From: Jejubacter sp036620675
GTDB taxonomy: Bacteria; Pseudomonadota; Gammaproteobacteria; Enterobacterales; Enterobacteriaceae
Strand: one strand, 5' to 3'
Length of the DNA stretch: 64,000 bases
Assembly: GCA_036620675.1 (NCBI GenBank)
Contig: JAZHEE010000001.1
The translations under genes and the position numbers were made by a program. The notes under the pieces were generated by a model. That model was not told the origin of the DNA, made no database searches, and saw only the letters and a list, made by a program, of their open reading frames with translations. Shown one piece after another: positions 53,435 through 62,629 of this stretch (its first letter is position 1; every line of letters begins with the position of its first letter).

Positions 53435-54331
53435 TTACAGCTGTGTATCTCTTAAAGCTTCGGCAATGAAATCTACAAAGCTACGAACCTTGAAAGGAAT
53501 GCGGATCGCACTGGGATACACTGCCTGAATGGTAAGTTCCGTTGTCTTGTACCCTGGCAGCAGCTCAATTAGTCTGCCCTGTTTTATATGCTCACAAAAA
53601 ACAAAACTGGGACCATATGCTATGCCTGTTCCGGCCAGGGCGGATTCCAGAAGCAACTGAATATTATTGGACGTGATTCGGCATGCACTTTCGATACGGT
53701 GCAAACTGCCCGCAGGGTCGCAAATTGTCCAGTCTCCCGCTGAAACCGCCTGGCTGAACGCCAGACGCGGCGCGTGGGAAATATCTTCCGGCGTCTCTGG
53801 TGTGCCATGTTTTTTCAGATACTCTGGTGATGCACATAAAACCATCTTGCAGGGCGCCAGCCGCCGGGTAACCAGCGACGGATCGTCAAGTCTCCCAACC
53901 CTGATGGCAACATCAATTCGATTTTCAAGCAGGTCTGCGAATTTATCTTCAAGCACAACATCCAGACTGACCTCCGGAAATTGTTCCAGATAGCGTGACA
54001 CGATCGCTCCAAGATGCATTGCACCGAAGGCGACCGGCGCAGCAATGCGAAGTAACCCTCGCGGTGTCGCCTGGACATCTCTCGCTTCTCTGTTCGCATC
54101 TTCCACAGCCTCAAGAATAACTTTGCAACGTTCATAATATCGCTGCCCCACATCCGTCAGGCTCAGACGGCGCGTTGAACGCTGAATAAGCCGGGCATTT
54201 AAATCGGATTCGATAGCACTGACATGTTTTCCTGCCATTGCCGCTGAAAGCTTAAAACGTCTTGCGGCCGCCGCAAAACTTCCCTCTTCCACTGCCGCCA
54301 TGAAAATCTGCATGCTGATAAATCTGTCCAT
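53435..54331 (-). CDS. LysR-family transcriptional regulator
   Basis: 298 residues. The winged helix-turn-helix is at about 5-62 (FMAAVEEGSFAAAARRFKLSAAMAGKHVSAIE in parts), followed by a LysR substrate-binding domain. This is the CrgA/PA2447-like subgroup typical of many enteric regulators (LIQRSTRRLSLTDVGQRYYERC). It is divergent from the hydrolase gene 111 bases away, the usual layout for a regulator and its target. K-12 has no such gene between modE and modF. Effector unknown. Confidence 0.88.
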   Translation of the reverse strand: MDRFISMQIFMAAVEEGSFAAAARRFKLSAAMAGKHVSAIESDLNARLIQRSTRRLSLTDVGQRYYERCKVILEAVEDANREARDVQATPRGLLRIAAPVAFGAMHLGAIVSRYLEQFPEVSLDVVLEDKFADLLENRIDVAIRVGRLDDPSLVTRRLAPCKMVLCASPEYLKKHGTPETPEDISHAPRLAFSQAVSAGDWTICDPAGSLHRIESACRITSNNIQLLLESALAGTGIAYGPSFVFCEHIKQGRLIELLPGYKTTELTIQAVYPSAIRIPFKVRSFVDFIAEALRDTQL

Positions 54332-54442
54332 TAAATCCCGCCATTCGATAATTTGAGTATCGTCTATCGATATAATTTCACGGATTATCATTAATTGAGG
54401 CTGTAATTAACATTGTTTTCATTCCTCAGGAGGTGTGAAACG

Positions 54443-55606
54443 ATGAAAATTAACGTGAACAATACGGGTATCAATGTACAGCTACAGGGCAGCGGTGAAC
54501 TTGCGCTGGTTTTTTTACACTATTATGGCGGCTCATCCCGTACATGGGAGAGCGTGACAGGTCATTTACCAGACCGCTACCGCACGGTTGCCATCGATCA
54601 TCGTGGCTGGGGCTTGTCAGATGCTCCCGAATCCGGATACAGGATTGAAGACCTTGCACGGGATGCCGAAGGCGTTATTTCGGCGCTTGAGCTTAAACGC
54701 TACATTCTGGTAGGCCATTCGATGGGGGGAAAGGTCGCCCAATTGATGGCATCGCGCCAGCCCGAAGGGCTTGAGGGTCTGGTTCTCATTGCACCCTCCC
54801 CACCTTCCCCCATGCTGCTTTCCTCAGAGGAGCGCGACAGACTATCCAGCGCCTATAACAGCCGCGAATCAGTCGGGTTTGTCATCGACAATGTCCTGAC
54901 GGCGCGGCCGCTCAGACCCGCGCTTCGAGAGCAGGTCATCGAGGACAGTTTAAGAGCGTCAGCCGGAGCCAAAGCAGGCTGGCCCGGTGTAGCGATCAGC
55001 GAAGACATCACCCGGGAAGTCGCCTCCATTAATGTTCCGGTCAGAGTCATCTCAGGAGAACTGGACCGGGTCGATACCCCGCAAACTTTGCAAAGAGAGT
55101 TGCTACCCCGTATTCCTCACGCAGCGATGTATATTATTCCCGGTACGGGACACCTTTCACCGCTTGAATCACCCGGTGAGATCGCCAGTTGCATATCTGC
55201 CTTCGCTGCATCGATTGAAAAGAGTGCCGCGGTTTATCACTCACCTGGTGAAACCATCGCCGCCTTTGATGAAGCATTTAATGAGGGAAAAATTGATAAC
55301 TTAATGTCTGTTTTCAGTAACCGCGCCACCATGAAAATGACTGATGGTGCTGTCATTGAAAGTAATCCTGAAGCACTACGGATGGCTTTAATCACGCTCA
55401 CAGCATCACGGCCGGTTATCAGGAACCAGATACGTACTCTCATCTCTGCTGGTGATCTCGTTCTCGCTCTCATCGACTGGTCGCTGACGACGACTTCAGA
55501 TGACGGCACTCAACGCGTTGAGCACGGTATCGCCACGCAGGTTATGGAGCAGGGTGCGGACAAGGGCTGGCGGATACGCATTTCAAACCCATCAGGGATT
55601 GTCTGA
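54443..55606 (+). CDS. Alpha/beta hydrolase fused to an NTF2/SnoaL-like domain
   Basis: 387 residues. Residues 1-260 are an alpha/beta hydrolase with oxyanion region FLHYYGG, nucleophile S93 in GHSMGG, acid D208 and histidine H237 in GTGHLSP. Residues about 268-387 look like an NTF2/SnoaL-like cone domain (ETIAAFDEAFNEGKIDNLMS, WRIRISNPSG), as found C-terminally in some hydrolases and in ketosteroid isomerase-like proteins. No signal peptide. AGGAGG lies 12 bases before the ATG. Substrate unknown; probably controlled by the divergent LysR protein. Confidence 0.82.
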   Translation: MKINVNNTGINVQLQGSGELALVFLHYYGGSSRTWESVTGHLPDRYRTVAIDHRGWGLSDAPESGYRIEDLARDAEGVISALELKRYILVGHSMGGKVAQLMASRQPEGLEGLVLIAPSPPSPMLLSSEERDRLSSAYNSRESVGFVIDNVLTARPLRPALREQVIEDSLRASAGAKAGWPGVAISEDITREVASINVPVRVISGELDRVDTPQTLQRELLPRIPHAAMYIIPGTGHLSPLESPGEIASCISAFAASIEKSAAVYHSPGETIAAFDEAFNEGKIDNLMSVFSNRATMKMTDGAVIESNPEALRMALITLTASRPVIRNQIRTLISAGDLVLALIDWSLTTTSDDGTQRVEHGIATQVMEQGADKGWRIRISNPSGIV

Positions 55607-55740
55607 ATGCTATTAAAGATGGATAGAACTTACTGATGAAGATATTCATATGCAGTAAAACATAACAAGTCAGGGCCGGTTGTAGATGCAGTCTTGTCAT
55701 TGGCTCCAGCCACAGGCTCAGAACACCGCCCCTGACGGTT

Positions 55741-55768
55741 CGGCAGAGCCTATCAGCTCTGCCGTTTT
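55741..55768 (+). terminator. Probable terminator of the hydrolase gene
   Basis: CGGCAGAGC, six-base loop, GCTCTGCCG, then TTTT; 135 bases after the hydrolase stop. Confidence 0.7.
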
Positions 55769-56267
55769 GCTAAATAGGGCTGAAATCACGATCTGTCGGG
55801 ACGCCTGTAAGATATATGAGCAGACGAGTAATGGTGGAGGATACCAGAGCCTCGTCAGAAGACCTGCGTTCAGCTTCTTAGTATTCTGATCCGGACGTCC
55901 GCTGATCGCTCATAAGGGACAAATCCACTCTGTTTTTAGCACATTGGACTGCCCCCCCGGTAGCGTCCGCCCCTCACCCATAACAGACCCGGTGTCTGAA
56001 AAGCCGATCCACGTTATACCAGCAGGAAAAATCCATCCCCTTTTTTAATAATCAGATAACGACTCCTGAAGCTCATGACTCATTGTCATGAAATAATCCA
56101 TTCTGGCGTCATTTCCCAGATAACAAGTCGCCTGAGCTTAAGAGTGTCACAGGTTACCAATGATAGCGGCATACCCCGTCCTCTTAACGAAATCCAACGG
56201 CACCATTGACTTTAAGCGCCGCAACACGTATCCCTGTCGTTAATCACTGCAAAAAATGGGATGTAAG
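55769..56267. other. Intergenic region before modF
   Basis: No gene is supported in about 500 bases. Composition is uneven and no frame resembles a known protein. It probably contains a new promoter for modF, which has lost its place behind modE. Confidence 0.45.
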
Positions 56268-57737
56268 ATGTCTGTGTTGCAAATTTTGCAAGGCACGTTT
56301 CACCTTAGCGATACCCGTACCCTGTCCATTGCCGATCTCCGCCTGCATGCTGGCGAAAGCTGGGCGTTCGTCGGCACCAACGGTAGCGGCAAATCTTCCC
56401 TCGCCCGGGCGCTCTCCGGCGAACTACCGCTGCTTTCCGGCCGCTATCAGTCGGATTTCACCCGCACCGTGCGTCTCTCTTTCGAACAGCTGCAAAAGCT
56501 GGTCAGCGATGAGTGGCAGCGCAATAACACCGATCTGCTGGGGCCGGACGAAGACGATACCGGCCGCACAACTCTGGAGATTATCCAGGACGAGGTTCAC
56601 GACGAGGCCCGCGCCCGGGAGCTGGCCGGGCGCTTTGGAATCGAACATCTGCTGGGCCGGCGTTTTAAGTACCTTTCCACCGGCGAAACCCGCAAAACCC
56701 TGCTGTGCCGGGCGCTGATGGCTCAGCCGGATCTACTGGTGTTCGATGAGCCGTTCGACGGTCTGGATGTCGCTTCGCGTCAGCAACTGGCAGAGCTGCT
56801 GGCCGAGCTAAACAGCCATGGCTACACCCTGGTACTGATCCTCAATCGTTTCGACGATATTCCGCCGTTCGTGGAGCACGCCGGGGTACTGGCCGACTGT
56901 ACCCTGAACGACGTCGGCCCCCGGGCCCAATTGCTGGAACAGGCGCTGATCGCCCAACTGGCCTGGAGCGAGAAGCTGGGCGCGACCCAACTGCCGGAGA
57001 TGGACGATCCCGGCGATCGCCCCGTCCTCTCTGATGATACGCCGCGGATCGTCCTGCGCGATGGGGTGGTGTCATATAACGATCGCCCGATTATCAACCA
57101 CCTGGACTGGACGGTGAACCCGCGTGAACACTGGCAAATCATCGGCCCGAACGGCGCCGGAAAATCCACGCTGCTTAGCCTGATTACCGGCGATCACCCC
57201 CAGGGTTACAGTAACGATCTGACGCTGTTCGGCCGCCGGCGCGGCAGCGGCGAAACCATCTGGGACATCAAACAGCATATCGGCTACGTCAGCAGCAGCC
57301 TGCATCTGGAATACCGGGTCAGCGCTTCGGTACTGACCGTGGTGCTTTCCGGCTGGTATGATTCCATTGGTCTTTACCAGGCGGCATCGGATCGCCAGCA
57401 CAAACTGGCCCGGGCGTGGCTGGCCCTGCTGGGCATGGATAACGACACGGCCAATGCGCCGTTCCATAGCCTCTCCTGGGGCCAGCAACGGCTGGTGCTC
57501 ATTGCAAGAGCCCTGGTCAAACACCCCACGCTGCTGATTCTGGACGAGCCGCTACAGGGGCTGGATCCCCTTAACCGCCAGCTGGTGCGCCGCTTTGTCG
57601 ATATTCTGATTGGCGAAGGGGAAACCCAGCTGCTGTTCGTCTCGCATCACGCCGAAGACGCGCCGGCCTGTATCACCCACCGCCTGAGTTTTGTGCCCGA
57701 CGGCGACGGCTATCGCTATCAGCTTCAGGCGCTGTAA
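56268..57737 (+). CDS. modF: ABC ATPase ModF (PhrA)
   Basis: Two fused ABC domains, 489 residues (490 in E. coli). First Walker A GTNGSGKSS near residue 35 with YLSTGETRKTLL and LLVFDEPFDGLD; second GPNGAGKST with SLSWGQQRLVLIARAL and LLILDEPLQGLDP. No membrane segment. Cotranscribed with modE in E. coli and of unclear function (an early link to photorepair). ATG at 56268 fits the family start SVLQILQGTF. Here it is 3 kb from modE. Confidence 0.93.
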   Translation: MSVLQILQGTFHLSDTRTLSIADLRLHAGESWAFVGTNGSGKSSLARALSGELPLLSGRYQSDFTRTVRLSFEQLQKLVSDEWQRNNTDLLGPDEDDTGRTTLEIIQDEVHDEARARELAGRFGIEHLLGRRFKYLSTGETRKTLLCRALMAQPDLLVFDEPFDGLDVASRQQLAELLAELNSHGYTLVLILNRFDDIPPFVEHAGVLADCTLNDVGPRAQLLEQALIAQLAWSEKLGATQLPEMDDPGDRPVLSDDTPRIVLRDGVVSYNDRPIINHLDWTVNPREHWQIIGPNGAGKSTLLSLITGDHPQGYSNDLTLFGRRRGSGETIWDIKQHIGYVSSSLHLEYRVSASVLTVVLSGWYDSIGLYQAASDRQHKLARAWLALLGMDNDTANAPFHSLSWGQQRLVLIARALVKHPTLLILDEPLQGLDPLNRQLVRRFVDILIGEGETQLLFVSHHAEDAPACITHRLSFVPDGDGYRYQLQAL

Positions 57738-57856
57738 CCGCTACAGAGCGGCGCGCCCCGCTGCACCGCTCGCAACATTTAAGACTTGCCGCAATCCCCG
57801 CTTCCCACTATTGATTTATAATGCTTTTTTTTCTGGTCTTCGACGGGTTATCCGTG

Positions 57857-57918
57857 GTGTAAACGATTCCACTAATTTAGCCCATGTCACACTTTTACCC
57901 CTTCTGGTATGCTATGGT
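57857..57918 (+). promoter_or_regulatory. gal operon control region (external operator, CRP site, P1/P2)
   Basis: In order: GTGTAAACGATTCCAC (57857-57872), the GalR/GalS external operator identical to E. coli; the CRP site (57874-57896, with ATGTCACACTTTT); the overlapping -10 elements TATGCT for P2 (57908-57913) and TATGGT for P1 (57913-57918). Confidence 0.92.
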
Positions 57919-57950
57919 TAGTTCATAACCCAAGCCTAATGGAGCAAATA

Positions 57951-58967
57951 ATGAGAGTTCTGGTAACAGGTGGTAGCGGTTACATTGGCAGCCATACCTG
58001 CGTACAGCTGCTGCTGCAGGGTCACGATGTGGTGATTCTGGATAACCTCTGCAACAGCAAACGCAGCGTACTGCCGGTCATCGAACGCCTGGGTGGAAAA
58101 AAGCCGCTGTTTATCGACGGCGACATCCGTGACGAAGCGTTGCTGACCACAGTCTTTCGCGATCATAGTATCGATTCCGTCATCCACTTCGCCGGTCTGA
58201 AGGCGGTGGGCGAATCGGTCCAGAAGCCGCTGGAGTACTACGACAACAATGTTACCGGCACTCTGAAACTGGTCAGCGCCATGCGAGCCGCTGGCGTCAC
58301 CAACTTCATTTTCAGCTCCTCTGCCACCGTCTACGGCGATCAGCCAAAGATCCCCTACGTGGAAAGCTTCCCCACCGGCCATCCGGCCAGCCCGTACGGC
58401 CGTAGCAAGCTGATGGTCGAACAGATTCTGACCGACGTGCAGAAGGCCGTTCCTGAAATGAGCGTCGCCCTGCTGCGTTACTTCAACCCGGTCGGCGCCC
58501 ATCCGTCAGGCGATATGGGCGAAGATCCGCAGGGGATCCCCAACAACCTGATGCCCTACATCGCTCAGGTGGCGGTAGGACGTCGCGAATCTCTGGCGAT
58601 TTTCGGTAACGATTACCCCACCGAAGACGGTACCGGCGTACGCGATTACATCCACGTGATGGATCTGGCCGACGGCCACGTCGCGGCTATGGAGAAACTG
58701 GCAGGCAAAGCGGGGGTCCATATCTATAACCTCGGCGCCGGCGTCGGCAGCAGCGTACTGGATGTGGTCAACGCCTTCAGCAGCGCCTGCGGGAAACCGG
58801 TGAACTATCACTTCGCACCGCGCCGCGACGGCGATCTGCCCGCTTACTGGGCCGACGCCACCAAAGCCGATAAAGAACTCAACTGGCGCGTCACTCGCTC
58901 TCTGGACGAGATGGCGCAGGACACCTGGCGCTGGCAGTCACGCCACCCTCAGGGTTACCCGGACTAA
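57951..58967 (+). CDS. galE: UDP-glucose 4-epimerase GalE
   Basis: NAD-dependent epimerase of the Leloir pathway. 338 residues as in E. coli. GGSGYIGSHT binds NAD; the catalytic S124, Y149 and K153 are in place (FSSSATVYG, SPYGRSK). ATG at 57951 has GGAGC 8 bases before. The internal gal operator lies in its first codons. First gene of galETKM. Confidence 0.97.
   Translation: MRVLVTGGSGYIGSHTCVQLLLQGHDVVILDNLCNSKRSVLPVIERLGGKKPLFIDGDIRDEALLTTVFRDHSIDSVIHFAGLKAVGESVQKPLEYYDNNVTGTLKLVSAMRAAGVTNFIFSSSATVYGDQPKIPYVESFPTGHPASPYGRSKLMVEQILTDVQKAVPEMSVALLRYFNPVGAHPSGDMGEDPQGIPNNLMPYIAQVAVGRRESLAIFGNDYPTEDGTGVRDYIHVMDLADGHVAAMEKLAGKAGVHIYNLGAGVGSSVLDVVNAFSSACGKPVNYHFAPRRDGDLPAYWADATKADKELNWRVTRSLDEMAQDTWRWQSRHPQGYPD
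57970..57985. promoter_or_regulatory. gal internal operator inside galE
   Basis: GTGGTAGCGGTTACAT, identical to the E. coli internal GalR operator, 113 bases downstream of the external one, so DNA looping between them should be possible. Confidence 0.9.
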
Positions 58968-59188
58968 GAGCCCATACCATTAGGGCTATTTTATTTGCCA
59001 TTCTGGCCCCGGGCAGTGCCCGAAAAAAGGCGTTAGCCTTTAACGTGCCGAAAGGCACGGCCCCGAAGGGGTGAGCGTAGCGAATCATCCTCGCGTACTA
59101 CATGTGCGCTTCAGTTCCTGCGCGCTGTCCGTGTCCAGACTGACTGCAACAATAACGCCTAACTGGAGTAGGCTCTAAGGACATCATC
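58968..59188. other. Extra intergenic DNA between galE and galT
   Basis: 221 bases where E. coli has about a dozen. It holds compact hairpins: CGGGC-AGT-GCCCG (59009-59021 area), CGTGCC-GAAA-GGCACG with a GNRA tetraloop (about 59041-59056), and CCCC-GAA-GGGG next to it. No gene and no T-run terminator are seen; TGGAG lies close before galT. Confidence 0.7.
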
Positions 59189-60238
59189 ATGCCGCAATTT
59201 AACCCGGTCGATCATCCACATCGCCGCTACAACCCCCTGACGGGGCAGTGGATCCTGGTTTCGCCCCATCGCGCTAAGCGTCCCTGGCAGGGGGCGCAGG
59301 AAACCCCCGCCAGCCAGACGCTGCCGCAGCACGATCCCGACTGTTACCTGTGCCCGGGTAATACGCGGGTCACCGGCGACAAAAATCCAGACTACACCGG
59401 GACTTACGTTTTCACTAACGACTTTGCGGCACTGATGACCGATACGCCTGACGCTCCGGCGGACAGCGATCCTCTGATGCGCCTGCAGAGCGCCCGGGGC
59501 ACCAGCCGGGTGATCTGCTTTTCACCGGATCACAGCAAAACCCTGCCCGAACTGCCGCTGGCGGCGCTGGAAGAGGTGGTAAAAACCTGGCAGGCGCAGA
59601 CCGCCGAGCTGGGCCAGCGCTACCCCTGGGTGCAGGTCTTTGAAAATAAAGGCGCGGCCATGGGCTGCTCTAACCCGCACCCCCACGGTCAGGTATGGGC
59701 CAACAGCTTCCTGCCTAACGAGGCGGCCCGGGAAGATGACAACCAGCGCGCATACTACGCCGAACACGGCTCGCCGATGCTCCTCGACTATGCCCGGCGC
59801 GAACTGGCGGACGGCAAACGCACGGTGGTCGAAACCGAACACTGGCTGGCGGTGGTGCCCTGGTGGGCGGCCTGGCCATTCGAAACCCTGCTACTGCCAA
59901 AGACGCACGTCCGGCGCATAACCGACCTCACGCTGGCCCAACGCCAGAGTCTTGCTCTGGCGCTGAAAAAGTTAACCAGCCGCTACGATAACCTGTTCCA
60001 GTGCTCGTTCCCCTACTCTATGGGCTGGCACGGCGCCCCCTTTAACGGCGAGGAGAACGTCCACTGGCAGCTGCATGCCCATTTTTATCCGCCCCTGCTG
60101 CGCTCCGCCACGGTGCGTAAGTTTATGGTGGGCTACGAGATGCTGGCGGAAACCCAGCGTGATTTAACCGCCGAACAGGCCGCAGAAAAACTGCGCGCGG
60201 TCAGCGATGTGCATTTCCGTGAATCGGGAGAACAATAA
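59189..60238 (+). CDS. galT: Galactose-1-phosphate uridylyltransferase GalT
   Basis: Transfers UMP from UDP-glucose to galactose-1-phosphate. 349 residues (348 in E. coli). The covalent histidine is H166 in NPHPHGQ, with zinc ligands C52, C55, H115 and H164. Separated from galE by 221 bases but overlapping galK by one base (TAATG). Confidence 0.97.
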   Translation: MPQFNPVDHPHRRYNPLTGQWILVSPHRAKRPWQGAQETPASQTLPQHDPDCYLCPGNTRVTGDKNPDYTGTYVFTNDFAALMTDTPDAPADSDPLMRLQSARGTSRVICFSPDHSKTLPELPLAALEEVVKTWQAQTAELGQRYPWVQVFENKGAAMGCSNPHPHGQVWANSFLPNEAAREDDNQRAYYAEHGSPMLLDYARRELADGKRTVVETEHWLAVVPWWAAWPFETLLLPKTHVRRITDLTLAQRQSLALALKKLTSRYDNLFQCSFPYSMGWHGAPFNGEENVHWQLHAHFYPPLLRSATVRKFMVGYEMLAETQRDLTAEQAAEKLRAVSDVHFRESGEQ

Positions 60239-61386
60239 TGGATCTGAAAGAGAAAACCCGTACCCTGTTTGCCGAACAGTTTGGCTACCCGGCCACCCAT
60301 ATCATCCAGGCTCCGGGCCGCGTCAACCTGATTGGCGAACATACCGACTACAACGACGGCTTCGTACTGCCCTGCGCCATCGATTACCAGACGGTGATCG
60401 GTTGCGCACCGCGCGACGACCGTCTGGTGCGCGTGATTGCCGCTGATTATGATAACCAGCGCGATGAGTTTTCGCTGGACGTCCCTATTCTCGCCCACGA
60501 CAGCCAGCAGTGGTCTAACTACGTGCGCGGCGTGGTGAAACATCTTCAAAAACGCGACGCCAGCTTCGGCGGCGCCGATCTGGTCATTAGCGGCAACGTC
60601 CCCCAGGGGGCGGGCCTGAGCTCTTCGGCGTCGCTGGAAGTGGCGGTCGGCAAGGTGTTCCAGCAGTTGTACCATCTGGCGCTGGATGGCGCCCAGCTGG
60701 CGCTGAACGGTCAGGAGGCGGAAAACCAGTTTGTCGGCTGTAACTGCGGCATTATGGATCAGCTGATCTCAGCACTGGGTAAGAAAGACCATGCACTGCT
60801 GATCGACTGCCGTTCCCTTGGCAGCAAAGCGGTGCCGATGCCCCAGGGCGTAGCGGTGGTAATTATCAACAGTAACTTTAAGCGCACGCTGGTGGGCAGC
60901 GAATACAACACCCGCCGCGAACAGTGCGAAACCGGCGCCCGTTTCTTCCAGCAGAAGGCGCTGCGCGATGTCTCGCTGGAGCAGTTTAATGCGGTGGCCA
61001 GCGAACTGGACCCGCTGGTCGCCAAACGGGTACGTCACGTCCTGACCGAAAACGCCCGCACCCTTGAGGCGGCCGAGGCGCTGGCGCGTGGCGATCTTAA
61101 GCGCATGGGCGAGCTGATGGCGCAGTCCCACGCCTCGATGCGCGACGACTTTGAAATCACCGTACCGCAAATCGACACCCTGGTGGAGATAGTCAAACAG
61201 ACGATCGGCGAGCGCGGCGGCGTGCGTATGACCGGCGGCGGCTTCGGCGGCTGCGTGGTGGCCCTGGTGCCGGAGGCTCTGGTTCCCGAAGTTAAGAAGG
61301 CGGTGGCCGACAGCTATCACGCCCGTACCGGCATCAAAGAGACATTCTATGTCTGTAAAGCGTCAGAAGGAGCAGGATTATGCTAA
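60238..61386 (+). CDS. galK: Galactokinase GalK
   Basis: GHMP-family kinase phosphorylating galactose. 382 residues as in E. coli. The galactokinase signature GRVNLIGEHTDYNDGFVLP, the ATP motif PQGAGLSSSASLEVA, and GGGFGGCVVAL near the end are intact. ATG overlaps galT; the end overlaps galM by 7 bases. Confidence 0.97.
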   Translation: MDLKEKTRTLFAEQFGYPATHIIQAPGRVNLIGEHTDYNDGFVLPCAIDYQTVIGCAPRDDRLVRVIAADYDNQRDEFSLDVPILAHDSQQWSNYVRGVVKHLQKRDASFGGADLVISGNVPQGAGLSSSASLEVAVGKVFQQLYHLALDGAQLALNGQEAENQFVGCNCGIMDQLISALGKKDHALLIDCRSLGSKAVPMPQGVAVVIINSNFKRTLVGSEYNTRREQCETGARFFQQKALRDVSLEQFNAVASELDPLVAKRVRHVLTENARTLEAAEALARGDLKRMGELMAQSHASMRDDFEITVPQIDTLVEIVKQTIGERGGVRMTGGGFGGCVVALVPEALVPEVKKAVADSYHARTGIKETFYVCKASEGAGLC

Positions 61387-62420
61387 AGGAAACCCCTCAA
61401 CTGGCGCCGGACGGACAGCCCTGGCGCATCTCCACCCTGCGTAACAGCGCGGGTATGGTCGTCACCGTCACCGACTGGGGCGCGACGCTGCTCTCCTGCC
61501 GGGTGCCGATGCCGGACGGCAGCGTGCGTGAAACCCTGCTGGGCTGCGCCAGCCCGGAAGACTATCTGCAGCAGAGCGCCTTCCTGGGCGCCAGCATTGG
61601 TCGTTATGCTAACCGTATCGCTAACAGCCGTTTCGTGCTTAACGGCAGCGAAGTCAGTCTGACGCCCAGTCAGGGTGAACACCAGCTCCATGGCGGGCCT
61701 CAGGGCTTCGACAAGCAGCGCTGGATGATCGAGCGCCAGAACGAGCATGAAGTGCTCTACAGCCTGACGTCGCCGGACGGCGACCAGGGATTCCCCGGTA
61801 AACTGTGCGCCACGGTGCTCTATCAGCTCACCGGGGATAACCGACTGGAGATCACCTATCGCGCAGAGGTGGATAAACCCTGCCCGGTAAACCTGACCAA
61901 CCACGCCTACTTCAACCTCGACGGCGAACAGAACGATATCCGCCACCATGAGCTGCAACTGCTGGCCGACCAGTACCTGCCGGTCAATGCGGCCGGTATT
62001 CCGGGCCAGGCACTGCACGCGGTAACCGGTACCGGATTCGACTTCCGCAGCCGCAAAGCCATTGGCCAGGACTTCCTGAATGATGAGGATCAGCAAAAGG
62101 TGGGCGGCTACGATCACGCCTTCCTGCTCAATGCCCGGGGCGATGCCACACAGCCCGCGGCGCACCTCTGGTCTTCCGACGGCAGGCTACAGATGACGGT
62201 CTACACCAGCGCGCCTGCGCTTCAGCTCTATACCGGCAACTTCCTGGCCGGCACCCCTGCCCGCGAGCAGGGAGAGTACGCCAACTACCAGGGCGTGGCG
62301 CTGGAAAGCGAGTTCCTGCCGGACAGCCCCAACCACCCGGAATGGCCGCAGCCGGAAGTGATACTGCGCCCGGGCCAGACTTATCACAGCCTGACCGTTT
62401 ATCAATTCAGTCCCTGCTGA
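61380..62420 (+). CDS. galM: Galactose mutarotase GalM
   Basis: Aldose 1-epimerase that interconverts alpha- and beta-galactose. 346 residues as in E. coli. The catalytic histidine region NLTNHAYFNLDG and the acid ALESEFLPDSPNHPEWP are clear, as is GRYANRIANSRF. Last gene of the operon. Confidence 0.96.
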   Translation: MLKETPQLAPDGQPWRISTLRNSAGMVVTVTDWGATLLSCRVPMPDGSVRETLLGCASPEDYLQQSAFLGASIGRYANRIANSRFVLNGSEVSLTPSQGEHQLHGGPQGFDKQRWMIERQNEHEVLYSLTSPDGDQGFPGKLCATVLYQLTGDNRLEITYRAEVDKPCPVNLTNHAYFNLDGEQNDIRHHELQLLADQYLPVNAAGIPGQALHAVTGTGFDFRSRKAIGQDFLNDEDQQKVGGYDHAFLLNARGDATQPAAHLWSSDGRLQMTVYTSAPALQLYTGNFLAGTPAREQGEYANYQGVALESEFLPDSPNHPEWPQPEVILRPGQTYHSLTVYQFSPC

Positions 62421-62427
62421 TTTCTGT

Positions 62428-62452
62428 ATGCCCTCCATCCGGGGGGCATTTC
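62428..62452 (+). terminator. Possible gal operon terminator
   Basis: ATGCCCTCC and GGGGGGCAT around a short loop, then only TTT. A hairpin is clear; its strength as terminator is not. Confidence 0.5.
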
Positions 62453-62570
62453 CGCCTGGTTTTACGCCAATTCAACTAAAAAACCAACGCCTCCGTCACA
62501 TCTGCCTTACATTCACGGCCGGGTTTCGCTATGTTAAAGGCAGGCATTGCTGTTATTGCCCTGCTGGCAA

Positions 62571-62589
62571 TATAATGAGAATTGTTATC
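62571..62589. promoter_or_regulatory. gpmA promoter with overlapping Fur box
   Basis: TATAATGAGAATTGTTATC matches the 19-bp Fur consensus at 15 positions by my alignment, and its first six bases are a perfect -10 (TATAAT) with TTGCTG 18 bases upstream. In E. coli gpmA is Fur-repressed. Confidence 0.78.
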
Positions 62590-62629
62590 AATTAATCTGA
62601 ATCTACCAGGTTTACGAAGGAGTAAAACT

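Noticed and set aside
55686..55889. 67-codon frame after the hydrolase gene
   Set aside because: It spans a terminator-like hairpin and has no protein-like features.
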